From contig CABIZZ010000001.1 in assembly GCA_902363395.1 (NCBI GenBank), positions 930,001 through 994,000 on the forward strand: 64,000 bases of DNA, read 5' to 3'. Below the pieces are notes generated by a model. The model saw only the letters and a list, made by a program, of their open reading frames with translations. It was not told the origin of the DNA and made no database searches. The DNA comes from Streptococcaceae bacterium (GTDB taxonomy: Bacteria; Bacillota; Bacilli; Lactobacillales; Streptococcaceae). This document shows, piece after piece, positions 55,249 to 63,881 of the stretch (its first letter is position 1; each line of letters begins with the position of its first letter). The position numbers and the translations under genes were made by a program.

Positions 55249-55257
55249 TGCTATAAT
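55249..55257 (+). promoter_or_regulatory. extended -10 promoter of glucosaminidase gene
   Basis: TGC-TATAAT; the WalR box sits in an activator position upstream in place of a -35. Confidence 0.7.
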
Positions 55258-55299
55258 CATCTTAAAGAGTTTTCATTAAAACATTAGGAGATTATCACA

Positions 55300-55998
55300 T
55301 TGAAAAAATTACTAAATAAATCGAAATTGATTGGATCCTTAGTAGCTCTGGTAGCTGCAGGAACAGTTGCGGCAGCCATGAGTGAGCACGTAGGAAACGT
55401 TGGAGCTAATGATGAAGCATATTCTCAATATGCAGATCCAACAGAAGCATTCATCTCACAAATCGGTGAATCTGCTCGCCAACTTGGTCAAGAGAATGAC
55501 CTGTATGCATCAGTCATGATTGCACAAGCCATCTTAGAGAGTGGAGCTGGTCAATCTGGTTTGTCATCTTATCCACACTACAACCTTTTTGGTATTAAAG
55601 GTAGCTATGCTGGTCAATCAGCAGTGATGCAAACATGGGAAGATGACGGTAATGGAAATGCCTATACCATCAACGATGCTTTCCGTTCATACCCTAGCTA
55701 CTATGAATCATTGCAAGATTATGTTGCTGTTTTGAAACAAGGTCACTTTGCTGGCGCTTGGAAGAGCAATACAACAAGTTATCAGGATGCAACTGCTGCC
55801 TTAACGGGTGTTTATGCTACTGATATAAGTTACTATGCAAAATTGAACCACATCATCGAAACTTACAACCTTACTCAGTATGATTCACCTAGTGTGTATG
55901 GTGGCTATGAAGGCACAGTCTACAACCCATATCGCCAACAATACACAACTCAAGAAATTTTGAACTTGGATATTGCTTGGGCAAATCGTTTCTTGTAA
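55300..55998 (+). CDS. secreted glucosaminidase-domain (GH73) cell-wall hydrolase
   Basis: 232 residues from a TTG start, with TAGGAG 9 bases upstream. A signal peptide (KKLLNKSKLIGSLVALVAAG, cleaved near VGAND) precedes a GH73 domain: DLYASVMIAQAILESGAGQSG carries the catalytic Glu, and HYNLFGIKGSY and SYYESLQDYVAVLK are family motifs. It would cut peptidoglycan glycan strands in cell separation or remodelling. There is no choline-binding or LysM repeat, so it is a bare catalytic domain. The WalR box places it in the wall-homeostasis regulon. Confidence 0.9.
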   Translation: MKKLLNKSKLIGSLVALVAAGTVAAAMSEHVGNVGANDEAYSQYADPTEAFISQIGESARQLGQENDLYASVMIAQAILESGAGQSGLSSYPHYNLFGIKGSYAGQSAVMQTWEDDGNGNAYTINDAFRSYPSYYESLQDYVAVLKQGHFAGAWKSNTTSYQDATAALTGVYATDISYYAKLNHIIETYNLTQYDSPSVYGGYEGTVYNPYRQQYTTQEILNLDIAWANRFL

Positions 55999-56113
55999 GA
56001 TATGAATTAAATTGAATGATAAACAGGCCATTAAGGTCTGTTTTTTCTTCTCTTCGGGTTAAATCGTTTTTTTTATAGAACACAGAATTTTTGCTAATAT
56101 TTTTTTGAAAACC

Positions 56114-56142
56114 TTTTCAGGGAGTTGGAACTATGATATAAT
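56114..56142 (+). promoter_or_regulatory. promoter of formate/nitrite channel gene
   Basis: TTTTCA (56114-56119), 17 bases, TATAAT (56137-56142). Confidence 0.65.
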
Positions 56143-56179
56143 GAAGAAGTTCACAAATTCAATATATAAGGAGATTCAG

Positions 56180-56977
56180 ATGGGAGAATCAAATTTTGTT
56201 CTTAAAGTAGAAGCAGCTTGTCAGAAGAAGGAAGAACTGTATACAGCTTCTAAGGCTCGTTATGCTGTTCGCTCAATGTTTGCTGGTGCATTTCTAACAA
56301 TGAGTACAGCAGTTGGGATTGTGGGTGCAGATTTGCTCAATACCTTCTTGCCAGGTTCTGGTCGTTTCTTGTTCCCATTTATTTTTGCCTGGGGATTGGT
56401 TTATTTACTATTCTTAAATAGTGAGCTAACGACTTCAAATATGATGTATCTGACAGCTGGTGTTTATCTAAAGAAGATAAATTGGAAGAAAGCTTTAGAG
56501 ATCCTACTTTATTGTACATTCTTTAATCTAGTTGGCGCCTTGTTCCTCGCATTTCTTTTCAATCAGACAAGTGCTTTTGCTCATTTGAATCCAAAAGGAT
56601 TCCTTGGCTCGGTTGTAGAGATGAAGCTCCAACGTTCCAATCAATTGATTTTCTTTGAAGGAGTGATTGCTAACATCTTTGTTAATATAGCAATCTTGTC
56701 CTACCTTTTCTTTAAAGATGAAACAGCGAAAGTTCTAATGGCTTTGTCAGCTATTTATATGTTTGTTTTCCTTACCAATGAACACATCGCGGCAAACTTT
56801 GCTTCTTTCTCATTAGCTACTTTTAACTCGATTTCGAAAGATTTGCCTCATTTAGAGTTCTTTAATGTTCTTCGTCATTATGCAGTCACTTTTGTAGGTA
56901 ACTGGGTAGGTGGAGGAGTGATCATGGGCTTAGCCTATGCATGGCTCAATCGTACTAAGACGATCTATAAAGATTAA
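56180..56977 (+). CDS. formate/nitrite transporter (FNT) family channel
   Basis: 265 residues, six membrane helices, FNT family. SMFAGAFLTMSTAVGIVGA near the start and HIAANFASF near residue 205 (with the central His region NEHIAANF) mark the pore. In streptococci it exports formate from pyruvate formate-lyase or exchanges small monovalent acids. AAGGAG precedes ATG 56180; the ATG at 56105 lies upstream of the -35 and is rejected. Confidence 0.9.
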   Translation: MGESNFVLKVEAACQKKEELYTASKARYAVRSMFAGAFLTMSTAVGIVGADLLNTFLPGSGRFLFPFIFAWGLVYLLFLNSELTTSNMMYLTAGVYLKKINWKKALEILLYCTFFNLVGALFLAFLFNQTSAFAHLNPKGFLGSVVEMKLQRSNQLIFFEGVIANIFVNIAILSYLFFKDETAKVLMALSAIYMFVFLTNEHIAANFASFSLATFNSISKDLPHLEFFNVLRHYAVTFVGNWVGGGVIMGLAYAWLNRTKTIYKD

Positions 56978-57008
56978 TTATTTTTTAAAAAAAGTTTGCA
57001 AAAATACT

Positions 57009-57037
57009 TGCATTCTTTTTTTTTATGTGATACACTA
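57009..57037 (+). promoter_or_regulatory. rplJL promoter
   Basis: TTGCAT (57009-57014), 17 bases, TACACT (57032-57037). Confidence 0.65.
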
Positions 57038-57043
57038 AATAAC

Positions 57044-57185
57044 GGTTTGAAAAAACTGCCTAAGACAGTAGGGGAGCTCGACTCATAAAGATCCTACCGA
57101 GGACAAAACGTATCATATAAAAGAAGCGTATTGTACTTTCGTGTCTAGGTTTGGGCGCGTTTTTCTTTTGGAAAAATTCCCCAAG
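57044..57185 (+). ncRNA. ribosomal protein L10 leader
   Basis: The leader has the L10 signature parts AAGACAGTAGGGGAG and CCTACCGAGGACAAAACG, the L10(L12)4 binding site, followed by an AAGAAGCG ... GCGCGTTTTTCTTTT terminator-like end (to about 57172). It lets excess L10-L12 complex shut off rplJL. Confidence 0.85.
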
Positions 57186-57213
57186 CAAAATAATTACGGA
57201 GGTGAACACACTA

Positions 57214-57714
57214 ATGAGTGAAGCAATTATTGCTAAGAAAGCGGAACTAGTTGACGTAGTAGCTGAGAAAATGAAAGCTGCTGCATCAATCGTCGTTGTA
57301 GACGCTCGTGGTTTGACAGTAGAACAAGATACAGTTCTTCGTCGTGAGCTTCGTGGAAGCGAAGTTGAGTACAAAGTGATCAAAAACTCAATCTTACGTC
57401 GTGCAGCTGAAAAAGCTGGTCTTGAAGAATTGGCATCAGTATTTGTTGGACCATCTGCAGTAGCATTTTCTAACGAAGATGTTATCGCACCAGCGAAAAT
57501 CTTGAACGACTTTGCTAAAAACGCTGAAGCACTTGAAATCAAAGGTGGTGCAATCGAAGGCGCTGTCGCATCTAAAGAAGAGATCCTTGCTCTTGCAACT
57601 CTTCCAAACCGCGAAGGACTTCTTTCTATGCTCCTTTCTGTACTTCAAGCGCCAGTGCGCAACGTTGCTCTTGCAGTCAAAGCGGTTGCAGACAACAAAG
57701 AAGACGCAGCTTAA
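57214..57714 (+). CDS. rplJ: 50S ribosomal protein L10
   Basis: 166 residues. [19 protein letters not shown] and [19 protein letters not shown] are typical; the C-terminal helix binds L7/L12 dimers and the N-terminal part 23S rRNA. ATG 57214 has GGAGGTGA 8 bases upstream; the ATG 63 bases earlier is within the leader. Confidence 0.97.
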   Translation: MSEAIIAKKAELVDVVAEKMKAAASIVVVDARGLTVEQDTVLRRELRGSEVEYKVIKNSILRRAAEKAGLEELASVFVGPSAVAFSNEDVIAPAKILNDFAKNAEALEIKGGAIEGAVASKEEILALATLPNREGLLSMLLSVLQAPVRNVALAVKAVADNKEDAA

Positions 57715-57789
57715 TCTTAAGCTACGCATCGTAGCCTAGCTACAAAAAATAAAAACATAAAATTAAAAACTTATTTGGAGGAAATAACA

Positions 57790-58158
57790 ATGGCATTGAA
57801 CATTGAAAACATTATTGCTGAAATTAAAGAAGCTTCAATCCTTGAATTGAACGACCTTGTAAAAGCTATCGAAGAAGAATTTGGTGTAACTGCAGCTGCT
57901 CCTGTAGCTGTTGCTGCAGCTGGTGCTGCTGACGCAGGTGCTGCTAAAGATTCATTCGACGTTGAATTGACATCTGCAGGCGACAAGAAAGTCGGCGTTA
58001 TCAAAGTTGTACGTGAAATCACTGGTCTTGGTCTTAAAGAAGCTAAAGAACTTGTTGATGGTGCACCTGGCGTTATCAAAGAAGGTGTTGCTACAGCTGA
58101 AGCTGAAGAAATCAAAGCTAAATTGGAAGAAGCTGGAGCTTCAGTTACTCTTAAATAA
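57790..58158 (+). CDS. rplL: 50S ribosomal protein L7/L12
   Basis: 122 residues. The N-terminal dimerisation part, the Ala-rich hinge ([18 protein letters not shown]) and the factor-binding C-terminal domain ([20 protein letters not shown]) are all clear. Forms the stalk that recruits translation factors. GGAGG lies before ATG 57790; an upstream in-frame ATG at 57775 overlaps that site. Confidence 0.98.
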   Translation: MALNIENIIAEIKEASILELNDLVKAIEEEFGVTAAAPVAVAAAGAADAGAAKDSFDVELTSAGDKKVGVIKVVREITGLGLKEAKELVDGAPGVIKEGVATAEAEEIKAKLEEAGASVTLK

Positions 58159-58180
58159 TAGAGTTTCCAATCAAAATGAA

Positions 58181-58207
58181 AACCGAGGTTTAGACCTCGG
58201 TTTTTTT
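58181..58207 (+). terminator. rplJL terminator
   Basis: AACCGAGGT-ttag-ACCTCGGTT, then TTTTT. Confidence 0.85.
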
Positions 58208-58278
58208 AATTCTTTAGGAATTGTAAATAATTATCAAGTTCAAGAATTCCTTGTTTAAATTCTCCAATAATCAATATA

Positions 58279-58307
58279 TTGAAAACGTTTTATATATTTG
58301 TTAAAAT
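58279..58307 (+). promoter_or_regulatory. promoter of lipoprotein gene 58337
   Basis: TTGAAA (58279-58284), 17 bases, TAAAAT (58302-58307). TGAAAACGTTTTAT overlapping the -35 is a weak cre-like palindrome. Confidence 0.6.
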
Positions 58308-58336
58308 GGTTTTAATAAGTTAAAAGGAGATTACTT

Positions 58337-58792
58337 ATGAAATATTTTAAACGTCTGGTCTTTATTGCTTTGTTTGCTTTTAGCGCTTTGTTTCTTGCTT
58401 CCTGCGCTGGGGCTGGCTCTAGCGATAATGGGGTCTATGTATTTGAACCTACATCTGAAGAAATGCTAGAAATGGCAGAAAAAGAAACTGGGACAAACAG
58501 TGCAGCTAACCTTTTTGTTGATCAACTAAAGGTTAAAGTGGAACTTGAAATTAAGGATAATACAGGAAAATTATCTGCATCAGTTAGTATGTTTGGTAAT
58601 AAGCAAGAGAAATCTGTAGATATAAAAGTAGATCAAAAGAACAAAACTTTTTGGTCTGAAGAGAATCCTGAGAAAAAGGCGACATATAAGATCGAGGGAG
58701 ACATTTTAACATTCGAAGAGTCTGACCTAGACATTGGAGATGAAAATGCGGCAGCATTTCTCAAATACGTAAAATTCAAACGTCAAAAATAA
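58337..58792 (+). CDS. small lipoprotein, paralogue of 59028
   Basis: 151 residues. Signal KYFKRLVFIALFAFSALF, lipobox LASC with Cys23 lipidated. The mature part has SDNGVYVFEPTSEEM, an amphipathic helix and a beta-rich half ending in FLKYVKFKRQK. No family recognised with certainty; small lipoproteins of this type are widespread in streptococci. AAAGGAG precedes the ATG. Its near-twin lies 235 bases downstream. Confidence 0.8.
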   Translation: MKYFKRLVFIALFAFSALFLASCAGAGSSDNGVYVFEPTSEEMLEMAEKETGTNSAANLFVDQLKVKVELEIKDNTGKLSASVSMFGNKQEKSVDIKVDQKNKTFWSEENPEKKATYKIEGDILTFEESDLDIGDENAAAFLKYVKFKRQK

Positions 58793-58800
58793 AATATATA

Positions 58801-58832
58801 AAGTAGATAGTTATAGCTATCTACTTTTTTGG
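58801..58832 (+). terminator. terminator between the lipoprotein genes
   Basis: AAGTAGATAG, 6-base loop, CTATCTACTT, then TTTT. Confidence 0.82.
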
Positions 58833-58968
58833 TCTCCAGAAAATAGGTATTGAACTGATCAAAATGCTGATTTCTGTTGGATTTATCAAATCGAAACCAA
58901 ATTCTTTTGGTGAGTGTTAGCTCCACCGTATATTCTTATACTTCTTAACTTCTTGCTAATTTATTATG

Positions 58969-58997
58969 TTGTTAGACTTCTATTTTTTTGATAAAAT
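58969..58997 (+). promoter_or_regulatory. promoter of lipoprotein gene 59028
   Basis: TTGTTA (58969-58974), 17 bases, TAAAAT (58992-58997). Confidence 0.6.
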
Positions 58998-59027
58998 AGT
59001 GTTTATCAACAAAAAAGGAGATTTCTG

Positions 59028-59480
59028 ATGAAATACTTTAAACGTCTTGTCTTTGCTGCTTTATTGGCAGTTGGTGCGATTTTCCTTGTAGCTTGTGGTT
59101 CTACAACTAGTGACAATGGGAAGTATGTTTATAAAGCTGAGAAGGAACAAATTAAAAGCATCCTTAAAGAGCAAGGGGCTACTGAAGAGCAACTTGAGCA
59201 AGTCGCTGATCAAATTTCATTGTCAATGACGATCGAAATTAAAGACGAAAAAGCCAAAATGACTGTTGAAATGAAAGCCCTTGGAGATAATAGAAAGAAA
59301 TCATATGATCTGAAAGCTGATCAAAAATCTAAAACTCTTTCATCAGCAGAAGGTGGTAAAGATAAAGTCAAATATAAGGTTGATGGTGATGTTTTAACTT
59401 TGGATGTAAAAGAAGCGGATTCTACTGATAGTGAAGTTTTTGCTTTCTTCAAAGATGCAAAATTCAAACGTCAAAAATAA
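59028..59480 (+). CDS. small lipoprotein, paralogue of 58337
   Basis: 150 residues with the same start (KYFKRLVF) and end (FKRQK) as 58337, lipobox LVAC (Cys23) and TSDNGKYVYKAEKEQIK. The middle has diverged and is more charged (EEQLEQVADQI). It has its own promoter, ribosome site (AAAAGGAG) and terminator, so the copies can be controlled separately. Function unknown. Confidence 0.8.
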   Translation: MKYFKRLVFAALLAVGAIFLVACGSTTSDNGKYVYKAEKEQIKSILKEQGATEEQLEQVADQISLSMTIEIKDEKAKMTVEMKALGDNRKKSYDLKADQKSKTLSSAEGGKDKVKYKVDGDVLTLDVKEADSTDSEVFAFFKDAKFKRQK

Positions 59481-59487
59481 TCGTATC

Positions 59488-59519
59488 TAGAGGGGATAGC
59501 GGAGGCTATCCTCTTTTTA
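59488..59519 (+). terminator. terminator after second lipoprotein gene
   Basis: AGAGGGGATAGC, loop GGAG, GCTATCCTCT (two-base bulge), then TTTT. Confidence 0.7.
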
Positions 59520-59546
59520 TTCTTTGCTTTTCATCAACTCTTTTCC

Positions 59547-59575
59547 TTGCTAGCCTAGGGTGGATCTGATATAAT
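59547..59575 (+). promoter_or_regulatory. promoter of the ABC exporter operon
   Basis: TTGCTA (59547-59552), 17 bases, TATAAT (59570-59575) with an extended TGA before it. Confidence 0.7.
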
Positions 59576-59599
59576 AGGGATGAATTGGAGGAGGCTTGC

Positions 59600-59620
59600 A
59601 TGCTTTCTAAAATAGCTTAA
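59600..59620 (+). CDS. six-codon leader peptide of the ABC exporter
   Basis: ATG CTT TCT AAA ATA GCT TAA encodes MLSKIA. A very strong ribosome site, GGAGGAGG (59587-59594), is ideally spaced. The stop codon forms the first bases of the following terminator stem, so a ribosome at the end of this ORF would cover that stem. Too short to be a functional protein; a regulatory role is inferred. Confidence 0.6.
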   Translation: MLSKIA

Positions 59621-59645
59621 AAAGTACTTGAGGGTGCTTTTTTAT
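59619..59645 (+). terminator. attenuator hairpin before the ABC exporter
   Basis: AAAAAGTAC (59619-59627) pairs with GTGCTTTTT (59634-59642; one G-T wobble), loop TTGAGG, followed by TATTG. It lies between promoter and exporter start. Confidence 0.65.
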
Positions 59646-59665
59646 TGTATAGGGAGGAGAAAGCT

Positions 59666-61402
59666 ATGGGATATATTTGGTCCTATTTGAGAAAATATCC
59701 AAAATGGTTGTGTTTGAATTTTACAGCAGCCATCTTTTTTGTGATTGTCAACCTAGGCTTGCCAACTGTTCTAGCTCGTATGATTGATGAGGGGATCAAT
59801 CCGAGAGATATGGAGCGGGTTTATTTTTGGGCCTGGGTTATGTTCGGTGTGATCATCGTCGGGATTCTCGGTCGCATCGTTCTAGCCTATGCAGTTGGGA
59901 AGATTACTACCACCATGGTCATGGATATGCGAAATGATCTTTATGAGAAGCTTCAGGAGTATTCCCACCACGAGTACGAGAAGATTGGGGTATCTTCCTT
60001 AGTGACGCGGATGACGTCTGATGCCTTTGTCCTTATGCAGTTTTCTGATCAGATGTTAAAACTTGGGGTCATCACCCCTATCATGATGCTGTCCAGTATT
60101 CTGTTAATTTTACAGACGAGTCCATCGCTTGCCTGGATTGTGGCGATTTCGATGCCATTTTTGGCGGTGGTCGTCTGGTATGTAGCTGTTAAGACCAAAC
60201 CTTTGTCAGAGAAGCAGCAGGAAACCTTGGATAAGCTCAATCAATATGCTCGCGAAAACCTTACGGGACTTCGGGTCATTCGTGCCTTTGCCCGTGAAGA
60301 ATTCCAAGAGGAAAAATTTGGCCAAGCCAATGCAGTCTATGCGGACAACTCTAATAAACTCTTTAAACTGACTGGCTTGACGGAGCCACTCTTTGTTCAA
60401 ATCATCATCGCCATGATTGTAGCTATTGTATGGTTCGCCCTGGATCCTCTAGGTGATGGAAGTTTAGAAATTGGGAATCTTGTCGCCTTTATCGAATACA
60501 GTTTCCATGCCTTGCTTTCTTTCCTTTTCCTAGCTAATCTCTTTACCATGTATCCTCGGACGGCTGTCTCTAGTCATCGTTTGAAAGAAATCATGGACAT
60601 GCCGATTTCTATCGATCCAAATGAAAATGGGGTTACAGAGACAGAAACCAAAGGTTATTTGGAGTTTGACAATGTAACCTTTGCCTATCCTGGTGAGACA
60701 GAGAGTCCAGTCCTTCATAATATTTCCTTTAAGGCTAAGCCGGGGGAGACCATTGCCTTTATCGGATCGACCGGTTCTGGGAAGTCCTCTCTGGTCCAGC
60801 TCATTCCTCGATTCTATGATGTGACCCTAGGGAAAATCTTAGTGGATGGTGTAGATGTGCGTGATTTCAATGTTAAAGCCTTGCGCCATAAGATTGGATT
60901 CATCCCACAGAAGGCCTTACTCTTCACGGGGACTATTGCCGAAAACCTTCGTTACGGAAAAGAAGATGCCAGCATTGAGGAGCTAGACAAGGCAGCAGAT
61001 GTGGCCCAAGCTAAAGAGTTTATCGAAAGCAAGGAAGAGCAGTTTGACACTCATTTAGCAGAAGGGGGAAGCAACCTTTCTGGTGGACAGAAACAACGTC
61101 TATCTATTGCGCGTGCAGTTGTTAAAGAGCCGGATATCTATATCTTTGATGATTCCTTCTCGGCCCTTGACTACAAGACAGATGCTACACTGAGAAAACG
61201 TCTCAAGGAAGTAACAGGAGATGCGACCGTATTGATCGTAGCCCAGCGGGTTGGGACTATCATGGATGCGGATCAAATCATCGTCTTGGATCATGGAGAA
61301 ATCGTCGGTCGTGGAACCCACGAGGAACTTCTAGCAACCAATGAAATTTACAGTGAGATTGCTCGTTCTCAGTTGAATAACCAATCATTAACAGAAGAAT
61401 AG
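59666..61402 (+). CDS. ABC exporter half-transporter A (multidrug/peptide, PatA/LmrC-like)
   Basis: 578 residues: six membrane helices (about 15-300) fused to an ATPase. Walker A GSTGSGKSSL, signature LSGGQKQRLSIARA. Walker B is IYIFDDSFSALD, with Asp where the catalytic Glu belongs, and the switch His is Gln (AQRVGT). So its own ATP site is degenerate, as in the weak half of heterodimeric exporters such as BmrCD, LmrCD and PatAB. It works with the next protein. GGGAGGAG serves ATG 59666. Controlled by the leader above. Confidence 0.92.
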   Translation: MGYIWSYLRKYPKWLCLNFTAAIFFVIVNLGLPTVLARMIDEGINPRDMERVYFWAWVMFGVIIVGILGRIVLAYAVGKITTTMVMDMRNDLYEKLQEYSHHEYEKIGVSSLVTRMTSDAFVLMQFSDQMLKLGVITPIMMLSSILLILQTSPSLAWIVAISMPFLAVVVWYVAVKTKPLSEKQQETLDKLNQYARENLTGLRVIRAFAREEFQEEKFGQANAVYADNSNKLFKLTGLTEPLFVQIIIAMIVAIVWFALDPLGDGSLEIGNLVAFIEYSFHALLSFLFLANLFTMYPRTAVSSHRLKEIMDMPISIDPNENGVTETETKGYLEFDNVTFAYPGETESPVLHNISFKAKPGETIAFIGSTGSGKSSLVQLIPRFYDVTLGKILVDGVDVRDFNVKALRHKIGFIPQKALLFTGTIAENLRYGKEDASIEELDKAADVAQAKEFIESKEEQFDTHLAEGGSNLSGGQKQRLSIARAVVKEPDIYIFDDSFSALDYKTDATLRKRLKEVTGDATVLIVAQRVGTIMDADQIIVLDHGEIVGRGTHEELLATNEIYSEIARSQLNNQSLTEE

Positions 61403-61415
61403 GAGGGAGGAGAAA

Positions 61416-63197
61416 ATGAAAGAAAAACGTTCCAGTTTTGTACGTCTTTGGGACTATCTAAGAGCTTATCGTTTTGCCGTTATTTTCGCTACACTCCTAA
61501 AGATTCTGAGTGTGGTTATGAGTGTCATTGAGCCCTATATTCTTGGACTCGCTATTACGGAATTGACCGCTAACCTGACAGATATGGCTAGAGGAGTAGC
61601 GGGAGCTGAGATTAATGCTGGCCATGTTGGCTGGGTCATGATTGTCTATCTCTTCCGGGGAGTTTTGTATGAGCTTGGATCTTATTATTCCAACTATTTC
61701 ATGACCAATGCTGTTCAAAGCATGATCGAGGATATGCGTAATGACCTATCTGAAAAAATCAATCGTATCCCTGTTTCTTACTTTGATCAGCACCAATTTG
61801 GAGATCTTCTGGGCCGCTTTACCAGTGATGTTGAGACGGTTTCTAATGCCTTGCAGCAGTCCTTCCTTCAAATTGTGAATGCTATTTTTACTTTAAGCTT
61901 GGTCATCGCTATGGTGCTCTATCTCAACCTCACTTTGGGGCTAATCGTGATTGCTTCTATCCCGATCACCTTCTTTGGAGCCCAGTTGATTATGAAGAAA
62001 TCCCAGCCATACTTTAAAGAGCAAGCAGATGTCCTTGGGGCTTTAAATGGTTTTGTTCAAGAAAATTTGAGCGGGTTCAACGTCTTAAAACTCTATGTAC
62101 GGGAAGAATCATCGCAAGAAGAATTCCGCACTATTACCCGTCGACTCCAAGAAGTTGGATTTAAAGCGAATTTTATTTCTGGACTGATGATGCCTATTCT
62201 GAATGCAATCTCTGATTTGACCTATCTTTTGGTCGCAGTTATCGGAGCCATTCAAGTTCTTGCAGGTCGTCTGACAGTTGGGAACATGCAGGCTTTTGTC
62301 CAGTATGTCTGGCAGATCAATCAGCCTATTCAAAACTTGAGTCAGTTGGCTGGAACCTTGCAAAGTGCCAAATCTTCACTGGATCGTGTCTTCCAAGTCC
62401 TTGATGAACCAGATGAAGTACTCGGTAAAAATGAAGCTCTGGACAAGGAATTGACTGGACAGGTTAGCTTTAACCATGTGGACTTCCAATATGTGGAAGA
62501 TAAGCCATTGATCCGCGACTTTAATCTTGAGGTTAATCCAGGTGAGATGGTGGCCATTGTCGGACCTACAGGTGCAGGAAAAACCACGCTCATCAATCTG
62601 CTGATGCGTTTCTACGATGTGACCAAGGGGGCTATTACGGTAGATGGACATGATATCCGTGACCTATCTCGTCAAGATTATCGAAAACAGTTTGGGATGG
62701 TCCTTCAGGATGCTTGGCTTTATGAAGGGACCATTAAAGAAAATCTGCGCTTTGGAAACTTGGATGCAACAGACGAAGAGATTGTCGCTGCTGCCAAAGC
62801 TGCTAATGTAGACCACTTTATCCGGACGCTTCCGGGGGGCTACAATATGGAGATGAACCAAGAGTCTAGTAATATCTCTTTGGGACAGAAGCAGTTGTTG
62901 ACTATTGCGCGTGCCCTGCTAGCTGATCCTAAAATTTTGATTTTGGATGAGGCGACGTCTTCAGTGGATACCCGTCTAGAACTCTTGATTCAAAAGGCTA
63001 TGAAGAACTTGATGAAGGGACGGACTAGCTTTGTCATTGCTCACCGCTTGTCTACGATCCAAGAAGCGGACAAGATTTTAGTCCTTAAAGAAGGACAGAT
63101 CATCGAACAAGGGAATCATGAGTCTCTCTTGGCTGCAAAAGGATTCTATTACGACTTGTACATGAGCCAATTCTCCAAGAAAGAGGAAGCTCAATAA
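61416..63197 (+). CDS. ABC exporter half-transporter B (multidrug/peptide, PatB/LmrD-like)
   Basis: 593 residues: six membrane helices and an ATPase with Walker A GPTGAGKTTL, canonical Walker B ILILDEATSSVD and switch His (AHRLST), but an altered signature ISLGQKQLL. Combined with its partner, one canonical ATP site (B Walker motifs with A signature LSGGQ) and one degenerate site result. It starts 13 bases after its partner, AGGAGGGAGG upstream. Probable drug or peptide efflux; the substrate is not known. Confidence 0.93.
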   Translation: MKEKRSSFVRLWDYLRAYRFAVIFATLLKILSVVMSVIEPYILGLAITELTANLTDMARGVAGAEINAGHVGWVMIVYLFRGVLYELGSYYSNYFMTNAVQSMIEDMRNDLSEKINRIPVSYFDQHQFGDLLGRFTSDVETVSNALQQSFLQIVNAIFTLSLVIAMVLYLNLTLGLIVIASIPITFFGAQLIMKKSQPYFKEQADVLGALNGFVQENLSGFNVLKLYVREESSQEEFRTITRRLQEVGFKANFISGLMMPILNAISDLTYLLVAVIGAIQVLAGRLTVGNMQAFVQYVWQINQPIQNLSQLAGTLQSAKSSLDRVFQVLDEPDEVLGKNEALDKELTGQVSFNHVDFQYVEDKPLIRDFNLEVNPGEMVAIVGPTGAGKTTLINLLMRFYDVTKGAITVDGHDIRDLSRQDYRKQFGMVLQDAWLYEGTIKENLRFGNLDATDEEIVAAAKAANVDHFIRTLPGGYNMEMNQESSNISLGQKQLLTIARALLADPKILILDEATSSVDTRLELLIQKAMKNLMKGRTSFVIAHRLSTIQEADKILVLKEGQIIEQGNHESLLAAKGFYYDLYMSQFSKKEEAQ

Positions 63198-63205
63198 ATT
63201 CGTCA

Positions 63206-63229
63206 AAAAAGAGCCGTTGCTCTTTTTTG
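63206..63229 (+). terminator. exporter operon terminator
   Basis: AAAAAAGAGC-cgtt-GCTCTTTTTT, symmetrical. Confidence 0.82.
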
Positions 63230-63267
63230 TTAGGCAAAACACTTCATTTTGTTAGAAGTCGGATTTC

Positions 63268-63296
63268 TTGAAGGTGGTTGTTTTATTTGCTATAAT
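63268..63296 (+). promoter_or_regulatory. promoter of acetyltransferase gene 63318
   Basis: TTGAAG (63268-63273), 17 bases, TATAAT (63291-63296), with TGC before the -10. It rules out an upstream start at 63249. Confidence 0.7.
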
Positions 63297-63317
63297 CGTA
63301 GCAGAAATGGAGGCTTT

Positions 63318-63872
63318 ATGCGCTTAACCAGCCAATTAATCACTGAAACGTTCCCAGATTTGGATAAGGTCGAAAGGCTTAACATTGAAGCTTTTCCAGA
63401 AGAGGAACGGATTCCTTTATCGGAGTTTTTACGCTATACGGATAATGATGACGCTCACTTTTTCGCTTTTTACAATGAGGAAGAATTTGTCGGATTTGCC
63501 TTTGCTATTTCAAATACTAAGGCCTTTTACGTCAGTTTCTTTGCTATTATGCCTCACTTGCGGAGTCACGGCTATGGTCAAGAAATTATTGAAAAATTAG
63601 TGGAATTTTACCAACGTACCATGTTGTTAGAAGTTGAGCGATTGGATGAAGAATGTGATAATCTAGAGCAACGTCAAGCTCGGATGGATTTCTATATTCG
63701 AAATGGCTTTAAAACAGCCAATGCTTTTCTTGAATACGAAGACCTTAGTTTCGAGATTCTCTACCGAGGAGAGGGCTTCGATGAGGAGGCCTATCGTGAT
63801 ATCTTCCGTAAACTTCAGGAAGAGAATTATTTTGATTTCCGCATCCAATACCGACGCTTTAGTGAAGATTAA
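63318..63872 (+). CDS. GNAT-family N-acetyltransferase
   Basis: 184 residues. FFAIMPHLRSHGYGQEIIEKL is the acetyl-CoA loop (R/QxxGxG) and MDFYIRNGFKTA motif B. The N-terminal EAFPEEERIPLSEFLR, and LLEVERLDEECDNLEQRQ between the motifs, are group-specific. The substrate is unknown. TGGAGG precedes ATG 63318. Confidence 0.82.
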   Translation: MRLTSQLITETFPDLDKVERLNIEAFPEEERIPLSEFLRYTDNDDAHFFAFYNEEEFVGFAFAISNTKAFYVSFFAIMPHLRSHGYGQEIIEKLVEFYQRTMLLEVERLDEECDNLEQRQARMDFYIRNGFKTANAFLEYEDLSFEILYRGEGFDEEAYRDIFRKLQEENYFDFRIQYRRFSED

Positions 63873-63881
63873 AAACAAAAG

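Noticed and set aside
58280..58293. cre site before the lipoprotein gene
   Set aside because: TGAAAACGTTTTAT lacks the final CA of cre; kept only as a weak note under the promoter.
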